Shown here piece by piece: positions 35,217 through 47,490 of a DNA stretch of 64,000 nucleotides (the stretch's first letter is position 1; each line of letters begins with the position of its first letter). Origin of the DNA: Sequoia sempervirens (Eukaryota > Streptophyta > Pinopsida > Cupressales > Cupressaceae); the NCBI GenBank assembly GCA_007258455.2, contig VDFB02047230.1:156519930-156583929 (forward strand), in the 5' to 3' direction. The notes beneath the pieces were generated by a model, which was given only the letters and a program-made list of their open reading frames with translations, made no database searches and was not told the DNA's origin. Position numbers and translations under genes: made by a program.

Positions 35217-36375
35217 TGAAACATAGAAACATAGGTGTGGTACCAAATATGGTATGTGTGTTGGGATGATATGATGGACCTATCTTCCTATTTTCATTAG
35301 GAAATGAGATCGATACAAAGAATTGACTTACAACCCTGAGGTGAGTCAACTCAATGATGGAATATATTGATTTCCTTATGACTGAGGATGGGGGTATTAG
35401 CCTAAACAACACTTTTGGGAGAAAAACATAGTAAATCACCACAATTATGCAAGCTAACACCTGGATCTTCAATTTAAAGCATAACATAGACATAAACAAA
35501 AAAGTTTTGGAAGATCTGGAAAGGTCTGAATATTATGCAACTATCATAAAAAAACCTACTTCAGAGGGTTTTCAAGGACTCAAGTGAATGGGTCTTTATA
35601 GGGCTTTTTTAAATCACTTTTTGGGTCCTTTTCTCCTATGTTTGCACTCCTAATTCCCCCAAATCCCACTGTTGAAAAGCTGAAAATAAATTCGATAATG
35701 AAACAATGAAACATGAAAAGAATGATGAATGAACAAATGCTATGTTGCAACTCACCAAATCCTTGAATGGAGATGCTTGAATGACTAAAATTTGCATGAA
35801 ATGGATTGAATTGGATGTTGATTTGATGACTTGAATGAATTCTTGAATGCTTGACTTGGATCTTGAAACCTACATGACATTGTTAGCTCCAAAAATGTGC
35901 ATGATGCTTGATAATGTTGACATGATGCTTGAGATCTTGATTGCTGATATATATGCTTGATAAATCTACTCTTGAATTCTCTTGACAATAATATTTTCTC
36001 TTAGGATTGATCTCTCAAAAATATAATGTTGATTTGTTAAAATAACCTTGTATTTATAGGTATCTATCCTTAATTTCTCAAAAATCAAACATTACAAGCC
36101 GACATTGAAATTTGAATTCGGGGAAATAAAATACCACCAAAAACATATTTTAAATTTGGTTCCAAAGGCCTAGGGAGGACCCATTTTCCCATGGGCGAAT
36201 GAGTCCCAGGTCCCTATTCCTAGAACACACATTGCTCAAGGTAATTACTTATGTGTTGGTATTAATTGTTGTTAGGTTTCCTCTAAAAATTATTAAGGAA
36301 TAATTAAGTCCAATTTATTTGAGGGGATCCAAAAAAAGTGTGAAAATGTAAAGGAGTACATTTTTCTACACTAGA
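35217..36375 (-). repeat. 3' LTR of element C
   Basis: About 1159 bp, partner of 43281-44454 plus 53120-53350. The last base pair of the inner end is mutated (GA instead of CA). One family hairpin is fairly intact (36178-36208); the first (near 35575) has lost one arm. Confidence 0.88.
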
Positions 36376-37850
36376 TTTAGCCCCCACTTTAGTGAGAGGA
36401 TGACCTTACGTCAAAATCACACTAAAGTAGACAATCGAGAGAGGTCTAATTGTACAATTGTTGGAAAGATAAGACAAAAAAGGTAAAGGAGGATGATCAA
36501 GCCCCCAAAATCTAAGATCTCATGGTGAACCACAAAGGTACAAAGAGACACATACCTTTCTTAAATATGCAACAACAATGACAAGATACTCAATCATACA
36601 ATTCCAAAGACTTGAGGAAAGAAAGAAAATAAGAAAGAGGGGTGGATCAAGCCTCAAATGTTTGTCCAACTTGATGTGGGTCAAGCCTTAGCTTTTTGTC
36701 CAATTTTTTTTTACAAGTGAAACCCGTTGTCCACTATGCAAACCAAATGCTCTCACAAGGGCTAGTGAAATTTGATGTCCACTATGTGAGCCCCAAGAAG
36801 TGGCTAGCTAACCATACCAAAATTATACCTCCCGATAACTTTGATAACACATCAAAAATATGGTCACAAGGCTAGCAAGATGCATTATGCTAGGCACTCA
36901 TGAAAAAGACTCCACTGGAAAGCAAGTTGTGTTATGCTTGGTGGCCTTGAAAAAGGGTAAAGGCTCCACTAGAAAGCAAGTTGTGTTATGCTTGGTGGCC
37001 TTGATACATGCAATAGTATATTCAAAGGGGTTTTTCTTAGTTCATGAAAGGTCTCACCTTAGGGAAAATTGTGCCTAATATCTCCAACAGAGGACTAGTC
37101 AAGGACAAAATATTTGAAACTTAGGGAATGCACTTTGTAGCAATACCACTACGAGGAATTCTATATGCTCAGAAAGATCACCATCTTGAAGGACATCAAA
37201 CCCAATGTCACCAAGAAGAAGATGTGCATAACGTGAAGTAAGAAGACCACAATATGAAACATGAAAAATTTCAAAATATTAATACCAATGTATGCCCCCA
37301 CTTTAATGAAATTGCTAAACACCATGTTGTGAGAAATTACTTTAAAGTAGAAAATAATAAATGCTAAACAATAAAGAAGACATGAGAGCTTATTTGGAAA
37401 GCCCTATGTCAAGCATAAGTTTCCAAATGAAGTTGCATCATGAAAAGGGGTTTCTCCCAAATGAAATCCCAAACACATAAGGGATCCACAAATTCGGGGG
37501 CAATGTATGCATTTGATACAATGGTATTATAGAGATCAAAAACATCATCATTCCCCAAATACTTGTAGAACTGGAAGAATGACACATAGAGAGTGAAAAC
37601 AAAGAAAGGATTTTGTGTCAACATGGAAGAGACCTAAATGTCTCGATGCCTTGTGCCATCCCCAAAAGGAAAACATGAGAAAAAATAAAATATAAAGGTT
37701 TACGAAATATAGAAGAATGTAGGTACAAATAGAGGAATGAACATAAAGACATGCCAAACAAAATGGGATCACATTACGCACATGCAATCACACACAAAGA
37801 ACATGAAAAGAAGAAAAATAAAAGACTAGTATGGCACATGCGATTCAACC
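36376..37850 (-). other. 3' non-coding region and polypurine tract of element C
   Basis: The polypurine tract (minus strand AAAGTGGGGGCTAAA, about 36376-36396) is followed by a region collinear with 23403-25633 of B. A unit around 'aaagcaagttgtgttatgct' occurs in two near-identical direct copies (about 36917 and 36970). The 'agagacctaaatgtctcgat' block is at 37627. No enzyme motif was found. Confidence 0.7.
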
Positions 37851-39240
37851 TATAGTAGATTTTCCACATCCCAATAGATTATTCATCATATGCAAAAGGT
37901 GGATAACTAGCCAATGGGACAACGACAAGTGTTATACTAGGAACATCACCAAGTTCAGCATGTGGTGGGTCACTTCTTTTAGGAGGATCATCATGGTTGT
38001 TATTATTTAAGATCATGGAAGAGGAAAATAATAAATTCAGCTCATTATGCACTTCCTTTTCAATCTTAGTAGTCTCACCATCATCATTCAAGTTAATCAG
38101 AAAGACAGTCTAATGATAATATTCATAGAAGGTGCTTGTCCTTGTTGTGGTTGAGGTATAGGATTTTCTTGTTGCGACGAAGGTGGAGAATCATCATACA
38201 TTGCTTGAGTTGTTGTTTGATATTTAGTTGTTGATTCATCTTTTTCTTGCAATTGACAAGCAATAGAATAACGTCTATGCCTACGCTCTCTAGCATTTTG
38301 GTTTCTTTTTGTTTGATTTTTGAGTTGTGATTGTGTATGATCAGGTTTATCAAGCATATGTTTCTTTTCTTTCCGTATGGGAGGAATGTAAGGAACCATG
38401 AGAGGTTTTTCAACCACTTTCTCTTTAAATTTATAAAGTTGTTTGATTTTAGGAGACACAACGAGACTTCTTTGGTTATCTTGTGGTCTCTTATAGGAAA
38501 TAAACAAAGGATTTTCTATGGTTTTGTCTTGGTTACTTGGAAGGGATTTTGGTTCAATCATTGTCTCATCAAGGATAGGAGGCTCAATTATGGGTTAAGG
38601 CATATTACTAAGGGATAATTTTGCTATGCGCTTTGCCTTAAAATTTTGATAAGATTTGAAAAATAAGTCTTCATAGGGTCTAATAGGTTCCATAGGTTTA
38701 GGCCAAAATAAATCCAAAGAGAAATTCCCACAAGAAGACACAAGATTAAAACCAAGTTATGATGCATAGTAAATGTTTGATTGTTAGAGGGAAACTTCAA
38801 GAATTTTGTGAATGACCGATGGGATGGATTTCATGGAGTGAAGCCATGGGTAGCCTAACTTCACAAAAAATTGATCCAATGTAAAGATGATGGAGAATGA
38901 TACATTCAATTGTTTCGGTTCAACTTTTAGAGGAAGATTTATTGAACCTATCATAGGACAAGCAAAACCATTATGTGTCTTGATCCATGCTTTCGGTTGT
39001 TCATAATTATCTTGATAAAGTTCATGCAAAAACAATAATTCCTCGGTTATCAAATTCTCTACACAAATAATATCAATTAGTATCCCATTAGTAGACTTGT
39101 CATTAATTCTTCCAAAAATGTAAATGCATGTTTAATTATGCCATTTAGTGAGAAAGCGATGTCAAGGGACATATTGGTTTGGCCCTTACGAGGTTGAACT
39201 TCAATGATTCCAATCATACTACCATAGGATTTTCCTCATT
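37851..39240 (-). pseudogene. Protease-like domain and tail of the element C polyprotein
   Basis: Minus-strand signatures: CPMIGSINLPLKVEPKQLNV and KLGYPWLHSMKSIPSVIHKI. Upstream, the place of the catalytic triad reads NGILIDIICVENLITEE, so D-T/S-G is absent as in B (ISIDPIYVENVITEE). The tail (38561-37879) contains ISYKRPQDNQ, KEKVVEKP and EVHNELNLLFSSSM, each with a clear counterpart in B. Two or more frameshifts break the frame. The tail ends near 37860, as in B. Confidence 0.75.
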
Positions 39241-40905
39241 ATCATGCATGTTGTTATTATTTGTGTCAACATTCATCACATCATTCTTGGTTTCACTAGT
39301 TTTTACAAAGGGGATGTTATGATTTGGCATAGGATTGGTAAAGATTTTCAAATTTTGGTTGGGAGGGGGAACAAACTTATTTCCTTAAACATTAACACCA
39401 CCAATTTGAATGTGATTAGAATCAATGAGGTCTTTCACAATATTTTTAAGACACTTACAATGTTCTATGCAATGTCCATTTTGTCAGTGATAATGGAAAA
39501 AAGGCATTTTGTTTATAGTTTGGAGATAAAGGTTTAGTAGGATCAAGAGCTCTAATAGAAGGTAGGGAAATTAAGTTCTTGTTTAAGAGCTGCAACATGA
39601 TGGAATGAAGGGTATCAGGTAGAGGGGTAAATTGTCAAATCCTCTCCCTAAATGTATATGGATTTGTTGTCCTTATATCAGCCACTTGGGAGTCAATATG
39701 TTGAGTTGGTTGAGGAGCATTGAGTTGTAGTTGGTTGAGGAGCATTGAGTTGTATAAATCCCTTATTTGGTTTCTTGAATGATTGGTAGTTGTTTTGAGG
39801 TGTGGATTCATATTTTTTAGGATGGTTAAAGGGAGTTTTCACTTCACGACTACTAATCAAATTTCTGGTAATCATGAAGGGCGGTACATAATTGTGTGAA
39901 GGAGGTAAATTTCATCATCCCAATATTATCTTGAATCTTATATTGTAAATTTTTAGTGAACATTTGTTGGAGTTTAGGATCAGGAATTCTAATGTTGATT
40001 GTGAGTAAAGAAATTGATAACGAGCGATAAAGTTAGTGACCTTTTCATCATCATTTTTCTTACATTTCATTAAATTTGTTAAGGTCATCTTAGGACCCAT
40101 GTTTATTTGGAAATGATTAAGAAATTCATCAAAAATTTCATTGAATAAATGTATTAAGTTATTCAACAAGGAACAAAACCATTTCAAAGTGGTATCTTTC
40201 AAGGATCTAGGGAAGAGTTTAGCCAAGAGTTTATCCTCAAAAATGTAGTGACTACATAAGGTTGTGTATGTAGAAACATGGCTAATAGGATCTCCTTTCC
40301 CACCATATTTCTCAAATATAGGAATATCTATACCTTGTGGCATTTTTGTTCTCAATATCTCCAAGGATAATGGGTTTATTTTGACATATTGTGAAGGTTG
40401 GCCATTTTGATTTTAGTTCAATGTAGCAATTTGTTGTTGGAGGGATGAAACATTTTGTAAGAGTTTGTTAAGGACGAGATCATTTTTTGTGTTATGATAT
40501 GGAGGTGAATAAGGTGGAGGTATATATGTGTTTGGAGGACAAGTGAATTGTAAATTTGTGAGGGCAGACGGATTAGGAGATATGAGATTTGAATGTACAA
40601 AGCTAAAGGGATTCCTAGTGGAAACACCTAAGGTATTATTGAAATTTCTAGTGGGTTGTATGGTTGTAGTAATAGTTGGATTAGTGTATGTCGGAATAGA
40701 GGTCATAGTTGTGAAAGGGGGAATTGGATTTCAAACTTGACTTTGAGTATACCCCAAATTTTGAGCACAACTAGTCATTGAAGGGACATGTTTATTAATG
40801 ATATGAGATAGGCTATGCAAAAATTCTATTCCTTATTCGTTATCAATCATTCTCCTCATGTTATCTATGATAGGAATTGTAGTACTAACAATATATTGAA
40901 CTCAT

Positions 40906-42195
40906 TGTAATGCCATCAAATTTCACCCTAGGGGTAATTTCATATTTTATCACTTTTCCTAGCATTTATGATGCTTAAACACATTTATGACAAGAGCCTC
41001 ATGGGTCAAAATTTCATGATTCCAACTCTATGTGGTCCAATGGTGAAGCAACAACAGTCCGTTGACTCGTTTCCCAAAAACTAGTGTTTTGGACACCTGC
41101 ACGACACGTGGATGTCTGCATGACGCATGGATGTCTACATAGTGCGTGGATGTCTACGAGACACACTAGTGTCCTAGAGGTTTTCTGAGTTTGAAATGGG
41201 GAATCTCGAATCCTAGATTTTGACACGTGTCTTTGTAGTTAGGTCCTTGGTGTAAAGGCTCTTTCCACCCTTGCATGCAACAAAACTCCCTTTTGCTCTC
41301 ATTTTTGGGGGTTCTTTCTCATTCAATCAACTCTCTTCCCAATCTCACTTCACTTCCCAACTTCTTCTACTCTTTGCAACAACACTTCTACAAGCAAAGA
41401 TCTGTCAAATTGAGGTCCCTCCAATAGCCAATGCTCTCTAGCAAGAATTCAACATTGTGTCAGTGTATTCAAGAGGGGGCTGTGGCCTATTGGTAACATT
41501 CTCTTGCTCTTATCTATTTGTGAATATATTACATCTCTTTGTTCATTTACTATTTGGTGGTGCAGGTTTTCCTCCTGAAGTGGGGATTGTTTCCACCACT
41601 TCCTTTTGTCCATTTTGATTACTCTCTCTATCTATCTAGATTTTTGTGGATGTGGGAACACCAAAATGAGGGTTTTGACTATGGAAAGCCCCAAAACAAC
41701 CCCAAAATTTTTCCCTGTTCATCTTGTGTGTAGGTTGCCAAAGTGAAGCTTAGAGGAGGGATTCAAACAATTAGCTATTTGTAAGTCTTATTTTATCTTT
41801 CCTTATGTTTTCTCTTAGTTTTTATTTTATATCTTGTCAAATTGTTTAACAAACCTCAAAACTATGCTAGATAGTGAAGTTTTTAGTCTTCCTGCTTAAG
41901 TCTTGCGTTCTTTGTTGCTGAGGATGCCAGCACGTCCCTCATCCTCCATCATGCCACACTGGCAACTTGATTTTGCACTGAAGTCCATTGGTCAAGAGCT
42001 CTTGCTTTAGAGGCAGGAATCTAGAAACTTTTCTCTCTTAGATCCTGAAGTGGACTTTTATGATAATTAGTCCATGTATAGTTTCTTTGCAATTTATTCA
42101 TTCAAATAATATTGAGGTGGTTAAGGGTAGTTTTCTCCCTGAGATTCTCTTGAGAACAAAGAGACTCGTGATCAGTGAATCCCCCTTATCTCACA
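40906..42195. mobile_element. Solo LTR (G) of an unrelated family in the gag of C
   Basis: About 1290 bp starting TGTAATGCCATC and ending ATCTCACA, flanked by ctcat (40901-40905) and ctcac (42196-42200). Its base composition is less A/T-rich than its surroundings and it has no counterpart in B. No open frame of note and no internal domain, so a solo LTR left by recombination is the best reading. The strand is uncertain. Confidence 0.65.
41106..41165. repeat. Three 19-bp tandem repeats in solo LTR G
   Basis: The block 'ggatgtct' recurs at 41110, 41129 and 41148, each preceded by a variant of 'cacgt/cgcat/tgcgt'. They sit in the first quarter of the LTR, where U3 enhancers are common. Confidence 0.8.
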
Positions 42196-42488
42196 CTCAC
42201 AAATTTCTATAATTTCTCTAATTCTTCATCCATTTGTCTTAGTTTCCCTAAGTGAGGGACATTAGCAACCATTGATTCAATATTATTAACATTAGTTTTT
42301 GGTAAGGATGCCATAAGAAATGATGTTTCAAGGGTATGGTCCATGATGGGTTGACTAGTGTCAACATTATGAGTGAAAGAGCTAGAGAACTCAAGATCCA
42401 CGGTGGATGTACTAGTGTAGGATGGTATGAGTCTAGAGCTATGTCTCATTAGAGTATTGGAAATAGGACACCGACTTGTGAAGCTCAT

Positions 42489-43280
42489 ACAAGTTTCACC
42501 AAACCTAAGGTGCACCCAAAATGGAGAATAGGCAAGAAACAATCAACAATAGAAATTGCAATGCAAAGAGATAGCAATTTCCAGATTTTAAACAAGATAA
42601 TTTTCTAATTATACTATGCAAAAAATTGAAAAGTGATGTCTTTTAATTTATGTTTGAAATGCACTTGAATTGATAAATTATCCTTATTGTAAATGATTGC
42701 AGAAAATAGAAAATCTAAAAAATTGAAATACAAAGATAAATGCATAAACATAGAATGCAGATAGAGAGTTTTTAGTGCCCAAAAATTTAGAAACAGGCCT
42801 GATAAGGTACTCATTCACCCATGGGTGAATGGATCTTCTTTTAGGTTTTTGAAAAATTAAATTATAGAATTTTGAGTTGATGTTTATGTTTCCAAATTTT
42901 GGTTGCAAACAGGTAATGACAGTTTTAGATTTATAGTAAATCAAATCTAAATGTAATTGTGAAATGATGCTAAATGACAAGAAAAAAGACCTAATTTGAG
43001 ATATAATTTTGATTCAATTTTCTGATTTAAGTGACTGATCATGCAATGTTATGAAAGCACTATGCAAATTTAATGAAAATTTTGATTTTTTCATATTTTA
43101 AAGAATGCAAAATGCAAACCTAAAACCCTAAATGAGATGCAAGCTAATGAAAGTTAACAACCCTAAATGAGATAAAAATCAATGCAATACAATGCAAAGT
43201 AATGCAAATCCTAGATCTAGGGTTTGAATGGACTCTAAATTTAGAAAGTTTATAGTGGAAGAGTGTCGAGTTCACCATAA
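42489..43280 (-). other. 5' leader of element C
   Basis: The non-coding leader runs from the primer-binding site (minus strand TGGTGAACTCGACAC, 43263-43277) to the gag ATG. It contains the palindrome cattcacccatgggtgaatg (42812-42831), equivalent to the leader hairpin of B. Confidence 0.7.
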
Positions 43281-44454
43281 TGAAACATAGAAAAATAGGT
43301 GTGGTACCAAATATGGTATGTGTGTTGGGATGATATGATGGACCTATCTTCCTATTTTCATTAGGAAATAAGATCCACACAAAGAATTGAATTACAACCC
43401 TAAGGTGAGTCAACTCAATGAGGGATCTACTGAATTCCTTATGAATGAGGATAGGGGTATTAGCCTAAACAATAGTTTTTGGAGAAAAACTATAAATAAT
43501 AAATAACCTCAATTATGCAAGCTAACACTTGGATCTTCATTTTAAAACATAACACAAATAGAAAAATTAAAGTTTTGGTAGATCTGGGAAGGTTTGAATA
43601 TTGTGCACCTGTCATAAAAAGTCCGTTTTAGAGGGATGTCAGGGACTCATTCACCTACAGATGAATGGGTCTTAGTAGGGCCTTTTGAAGTCACTTTTTG
43701 CGTCCTCTGCTCCTATGTCTACACTCTTGATTTCCCTAGATCCCACTATTGAAAAGCCATAAATAAATTTGAGATATGAGTTTCTGTGGCTTGACAACAA
43801 AGGTGAAAACAAATACAACTTTGATAAATTGCTCTTTTGAGATCTTCAACTTTTCTTCAACCTATGAACCTACACATACACAAGAGGGTAAATTTTTTTC
43901 GCTTTTGGTGAATGGGGGTTTGCCTTGGTCAAACCCCATTTTGGTAATTAAACCTTGAAATGAAACAATGAAACATGAAATGAATGATGAATTAACAAAT
44001 GCCATGTTGCAACTCACCAAACCATTGATTTGAAACCCTTGAATGGAGATCCTTGAAGGACTAAAAATTGCATGAAATGGCTTGAATTGGATAATTATTT
44101 GATGACTTGAATCAATGCTTGACTTGGAACTTAAAACCTACATCACAATGTTAGCTTCAAAAAATGCACGATTCTTGATAAATTTGACATGATGTTTGAG
44201 ATCTTTATTATTGTTGTAGATGCTTGATAAATCTACTCTTCAATGCTCTTGACAATAATATTTTCTCTTAGGAATGTTTTTTCAAAAATCTAATGTTGAT
44301 TTGATAAAATAACCTTGTATTTATAGGTATCTATCCTTAATTTCTTGAAAATCAAACATTACAAGTTGATATTAGAATTTGAATTCAAGGACAATAAAAT
44401 ACCACCAAAAACATATTTTAAATTTGGTTCCAAAGGCCTAGGGAAGACCCAGTC
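43281..44454 (-). repeat. 5' LTR of element C, first part
   Basis: This aligns with 35217-36180 and is interrupted by element D at a hairpin arm (..gaagaccca). The remainder is 53120-53350. One hairpin (43632-43661) lies in it. Confidence 0.88.
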
Positions 44455-47097
44455 TGTTGAACTTCTCTTTTGTTATTTGTCCTTGATGTCAAAAATGTGA
44501 TTTGGTTTGGCATCTTTGTGTTTGGTTGTCATTGGAATCATTGTTCACATTCAGATGGCTTAGAATTCTTGGTTTTGGCATTCAGTTTCACACTCAGATT
44601 TGCAGCACTGTGATGTTTGTTGACATTCAAATTTTTTTACATTCAGATTTGATATCTTGTGGTAATGATGTTTGGAGCTTCATGTGTAGACAATAGATTC
44701 ACTTGGTTCTATGGTGACTTTCGTTTTGATTTGGCACATATAGGTGATGAAATTGTAGTGGGAAGGTATATCTTGACAACCATAGATTGATTATGGCATC
44801 ATTGACAAGATTCATTATGTCTTCATGGCATTCTATTGGTGATCTTCATGGCTATCTCATAATTCTTTGGTATCCACAGTTATGATATATTATTTGGTAC
44901 ATGGATTTTTGGGTTGGAATTTTACTAATTCTCTTCTTCACACTTGAGTATGATATTTCATTTGGCATCATTGGTATATATATATACACTCTTTAGTTGG
45001 TTTTTGTTATTTCTTATCTTCATGGCCAGATTAGTTTGGTGCATATGTTAACATGCTATACATATAGCTTCACAAGGGTTATTGCATTATACATGAGGTG
45101 GAGGTGTTTATATTGATACATAGTCAGTCTTATATCCTTGAGTTGGATACTATAGCTTCATAAGCAATGGTATTGCTTGGAATTTTCATATCATTTCTTA
45201 CAAAGAGTATTTTGACATATACTTGGGCCTTCACATTTTACATGGATTCACATTTCATATTTACTTATATCTTGGCATATGATTTATTTGTGTTATAAGT
45301 TTTGGTAAATTCCTTGGTCGGCATTAAGACATTTCTATTTGTTTTTAAAGTGCATTGTTTTAGCACTTAAGGCCGACAATATTCACTATGGTTATCATTT
45401 ATAAAGTGATTGGCAAGGTGGAATTTCCTTGTTTTTTGATTGAAGGTCGATCATGTTTTGGGCTTATACATTGCACAATAGTTAATACATATTTTTTAAA
45501 GACTTGGGTTGTCGGCATATGTATTACACTTGATTTGCTTACATGGCAACAACAATATTATTGTTTCAATTAGTATGTTGACTGTGTTGACTTGGGAAAC
45601 ACCCGTGGATTATGATTTGGCACTCATTTAATATATCATTGTGTCGATTACATGGATTCCAAAATGATTGTATATTTTTTTTTTTGGATTTCAAACTTCA
45701 TTCATTTTGTTTTGGAGTTTCGATGGAGGGAGAAATAGGGTAAACAAAAGACTGAACCCTAGCGCTGCCATGTTGGAATTACAGTTGCATATTGAGCAAG
45801 TTTGTTGTGGTATTCTGACCTAGTTTTCAGTTATGTTGGTCTTTGATGGATGGAAAGATAGTTGGTGGTCTTCACTTTAGCTGGAAGCTGTAGTTTGGGA
45901 AATTTTTCATGAAAAAATTCAAGGATTTTGTTAGCAGGTTAAATCCACCATGACAGAGGTAATATCTATGCATTATTTTGATCTTTCAAAGGTAAATCTG
46001 GTAAATGAGAAGTAAAAGAGGAAAATAAAACTTTGTTTCAGTTTCAAACAAATTTCTTAACTAATCTGAAACTACTTTGAACCCAAGTGTAAACTCAAGG
46101 GTTTCATCTCACAGTGGCATTTCATCTTTATATCATTGATTTATTGATGGGTGTCATGATCAAATATTATTGTTCTTACCAGTTTATAAACTCTGGTTAT
46201 TGAATACAAATTTTCTTGACAAAGATGAATAAATATTTTACAAACATTGTATATATATATAAATATCTTTGCAAAAACACTTGAAAGTGTGAAGAGAGGA
46301 AATAGTCTAGACAAAGTATTATTTATTGTGAAATCATACTGTAAAGAGGAAGAGTGGGCTCATATTGTTTTCATCTCTGATTGTATTACATAGATTATTT
46401 TGAATTGGGCATTATTGCAAAATCATTTTTTATCCTATTATAATTTTATAACTACAAAGAATTATTGCAGTTATAAGGTTCTGATGGGTTGCAATATCTT
46501 GAATGTTTGATGAAGTTGGTGCTTTAGAAAGATTATGGGAGTCGGTGCTCCACATTTTTATAGAGTTAGTGCTCTTTGATTAATAAAAGGGAAATTTTAG
46601 CGAGTGGTTTTTTTGTACCCCAAGAGGGTTTTTCCACTCAGGAAATATTTGTGTTATGTGATGTTATTTGTCTCTCATTCTGTTTCATGTTAATGTGCTC
46701 ATTTATTTAATACTCTGATACTTTAGTGTGTTCGAAAGGTTCATATTTCAAAAGTTTGTCATGCAAAGTTAAAATTGTTCAAATCTATTTTTAAAAAGCC
46801 TTTTGTTAAGCAGATTAAATTTGCATTCGGCAAAGTTGTAGTTCTATTTCAAAAGCACATGTACAAGATTGTTCACACACTAATTGAACAATATCATATG
46901 ATGATTTTAATATGAGTTGTAAATGTTAATCAAGTTTCATGTCAATCTGAATTAAAGTGTTAATGTTCACTTGCATAAACAAGTCTGCCACATTGGGTTT
47001 AAATTAGTAAAAAGTTTCATTGTGCTTTCAAAGTCAAAAGTTAAAAATTATATCGCTTTGATTCACCCCCCCTCTCAGAGTGAATCTACTTCCAACA
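44455..47097 (+). repeat. 5' LTR of element D
   Basis: About 2643 bp and closely similar along its length to 50521-53119. A TATA-like run (gtatatatatataaat, 46248-46263) followed about 340 bp later by 'aataaaa' (46585) would suit a promoter and polyadenylation signal. Both are repeated in the right LTR (52301 and 52609). Confidence 0.9.
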
Positions 47098-47099
47098 AG

Positions 47100-47111
47100 T
47101 GGTATTAGAGC
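47100..47111 (+). other. Primer-binding site of element D
   Basis: TGGTATTAGAGC lies two bases after the LTR end. It differs at one position from TGGTATCAGAGC, the initiator-Met site used by many plant LTR elements. Confidence 0.9.
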
Positions 47112-47490
47112 GCAGGGCCCTGCATTAGGTTTCTTACCTAGGATTGATTCTGGTCTTGGAAGTCAATATGTGACAAGTTTGAGAAGGTATTTCTATCTGT
47201 TTGTATAGTCTATATGTTTTGTGAAAACATATCTAATTTTGATTATGTTGATGTAAAAAGCTAGATCCTTGCATAAACCTAACCAAAGTAAAATCAACCA
47301 AGCTCTTGATAAGAGGAGTACTATGGGTAAGTGCAAAAGAAATAGAAGTTAGAAGAAGAACACTAGTGCCAAGTCTAGTGAATTTTTATCTCAAGAATTA
47401 CCCCTGCCAGTTGATAATAAAAATGATCCTATAGTTGGAGAAGAAGAAGATCACTTAGTAAGTGACTTTGAACAAGAATTTGGTGAAAAA

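Larger units (their letters stand above)
39241..42488 (-). pseudogene. Gag region of element C, split by solo LTR G
   Basis: The frame starts at the ATG ending 42488 (MSFTSRCPISNTLM) and continues to about 42201; G interrupts it to 40901. It resumes through a Pro/Asn/Thr-rich region (40706-40413) into the capsid-type domain (40364-39915: GGKGDPISHVSTYTTL, AKLFPRSLKDTTLKWFCSL, NDDEKVTNFIARYQFLYS). The knuckle region near 39480 is badly decayed. Stops and frameshifts are more numerous than in B. Confidence 0.82.
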
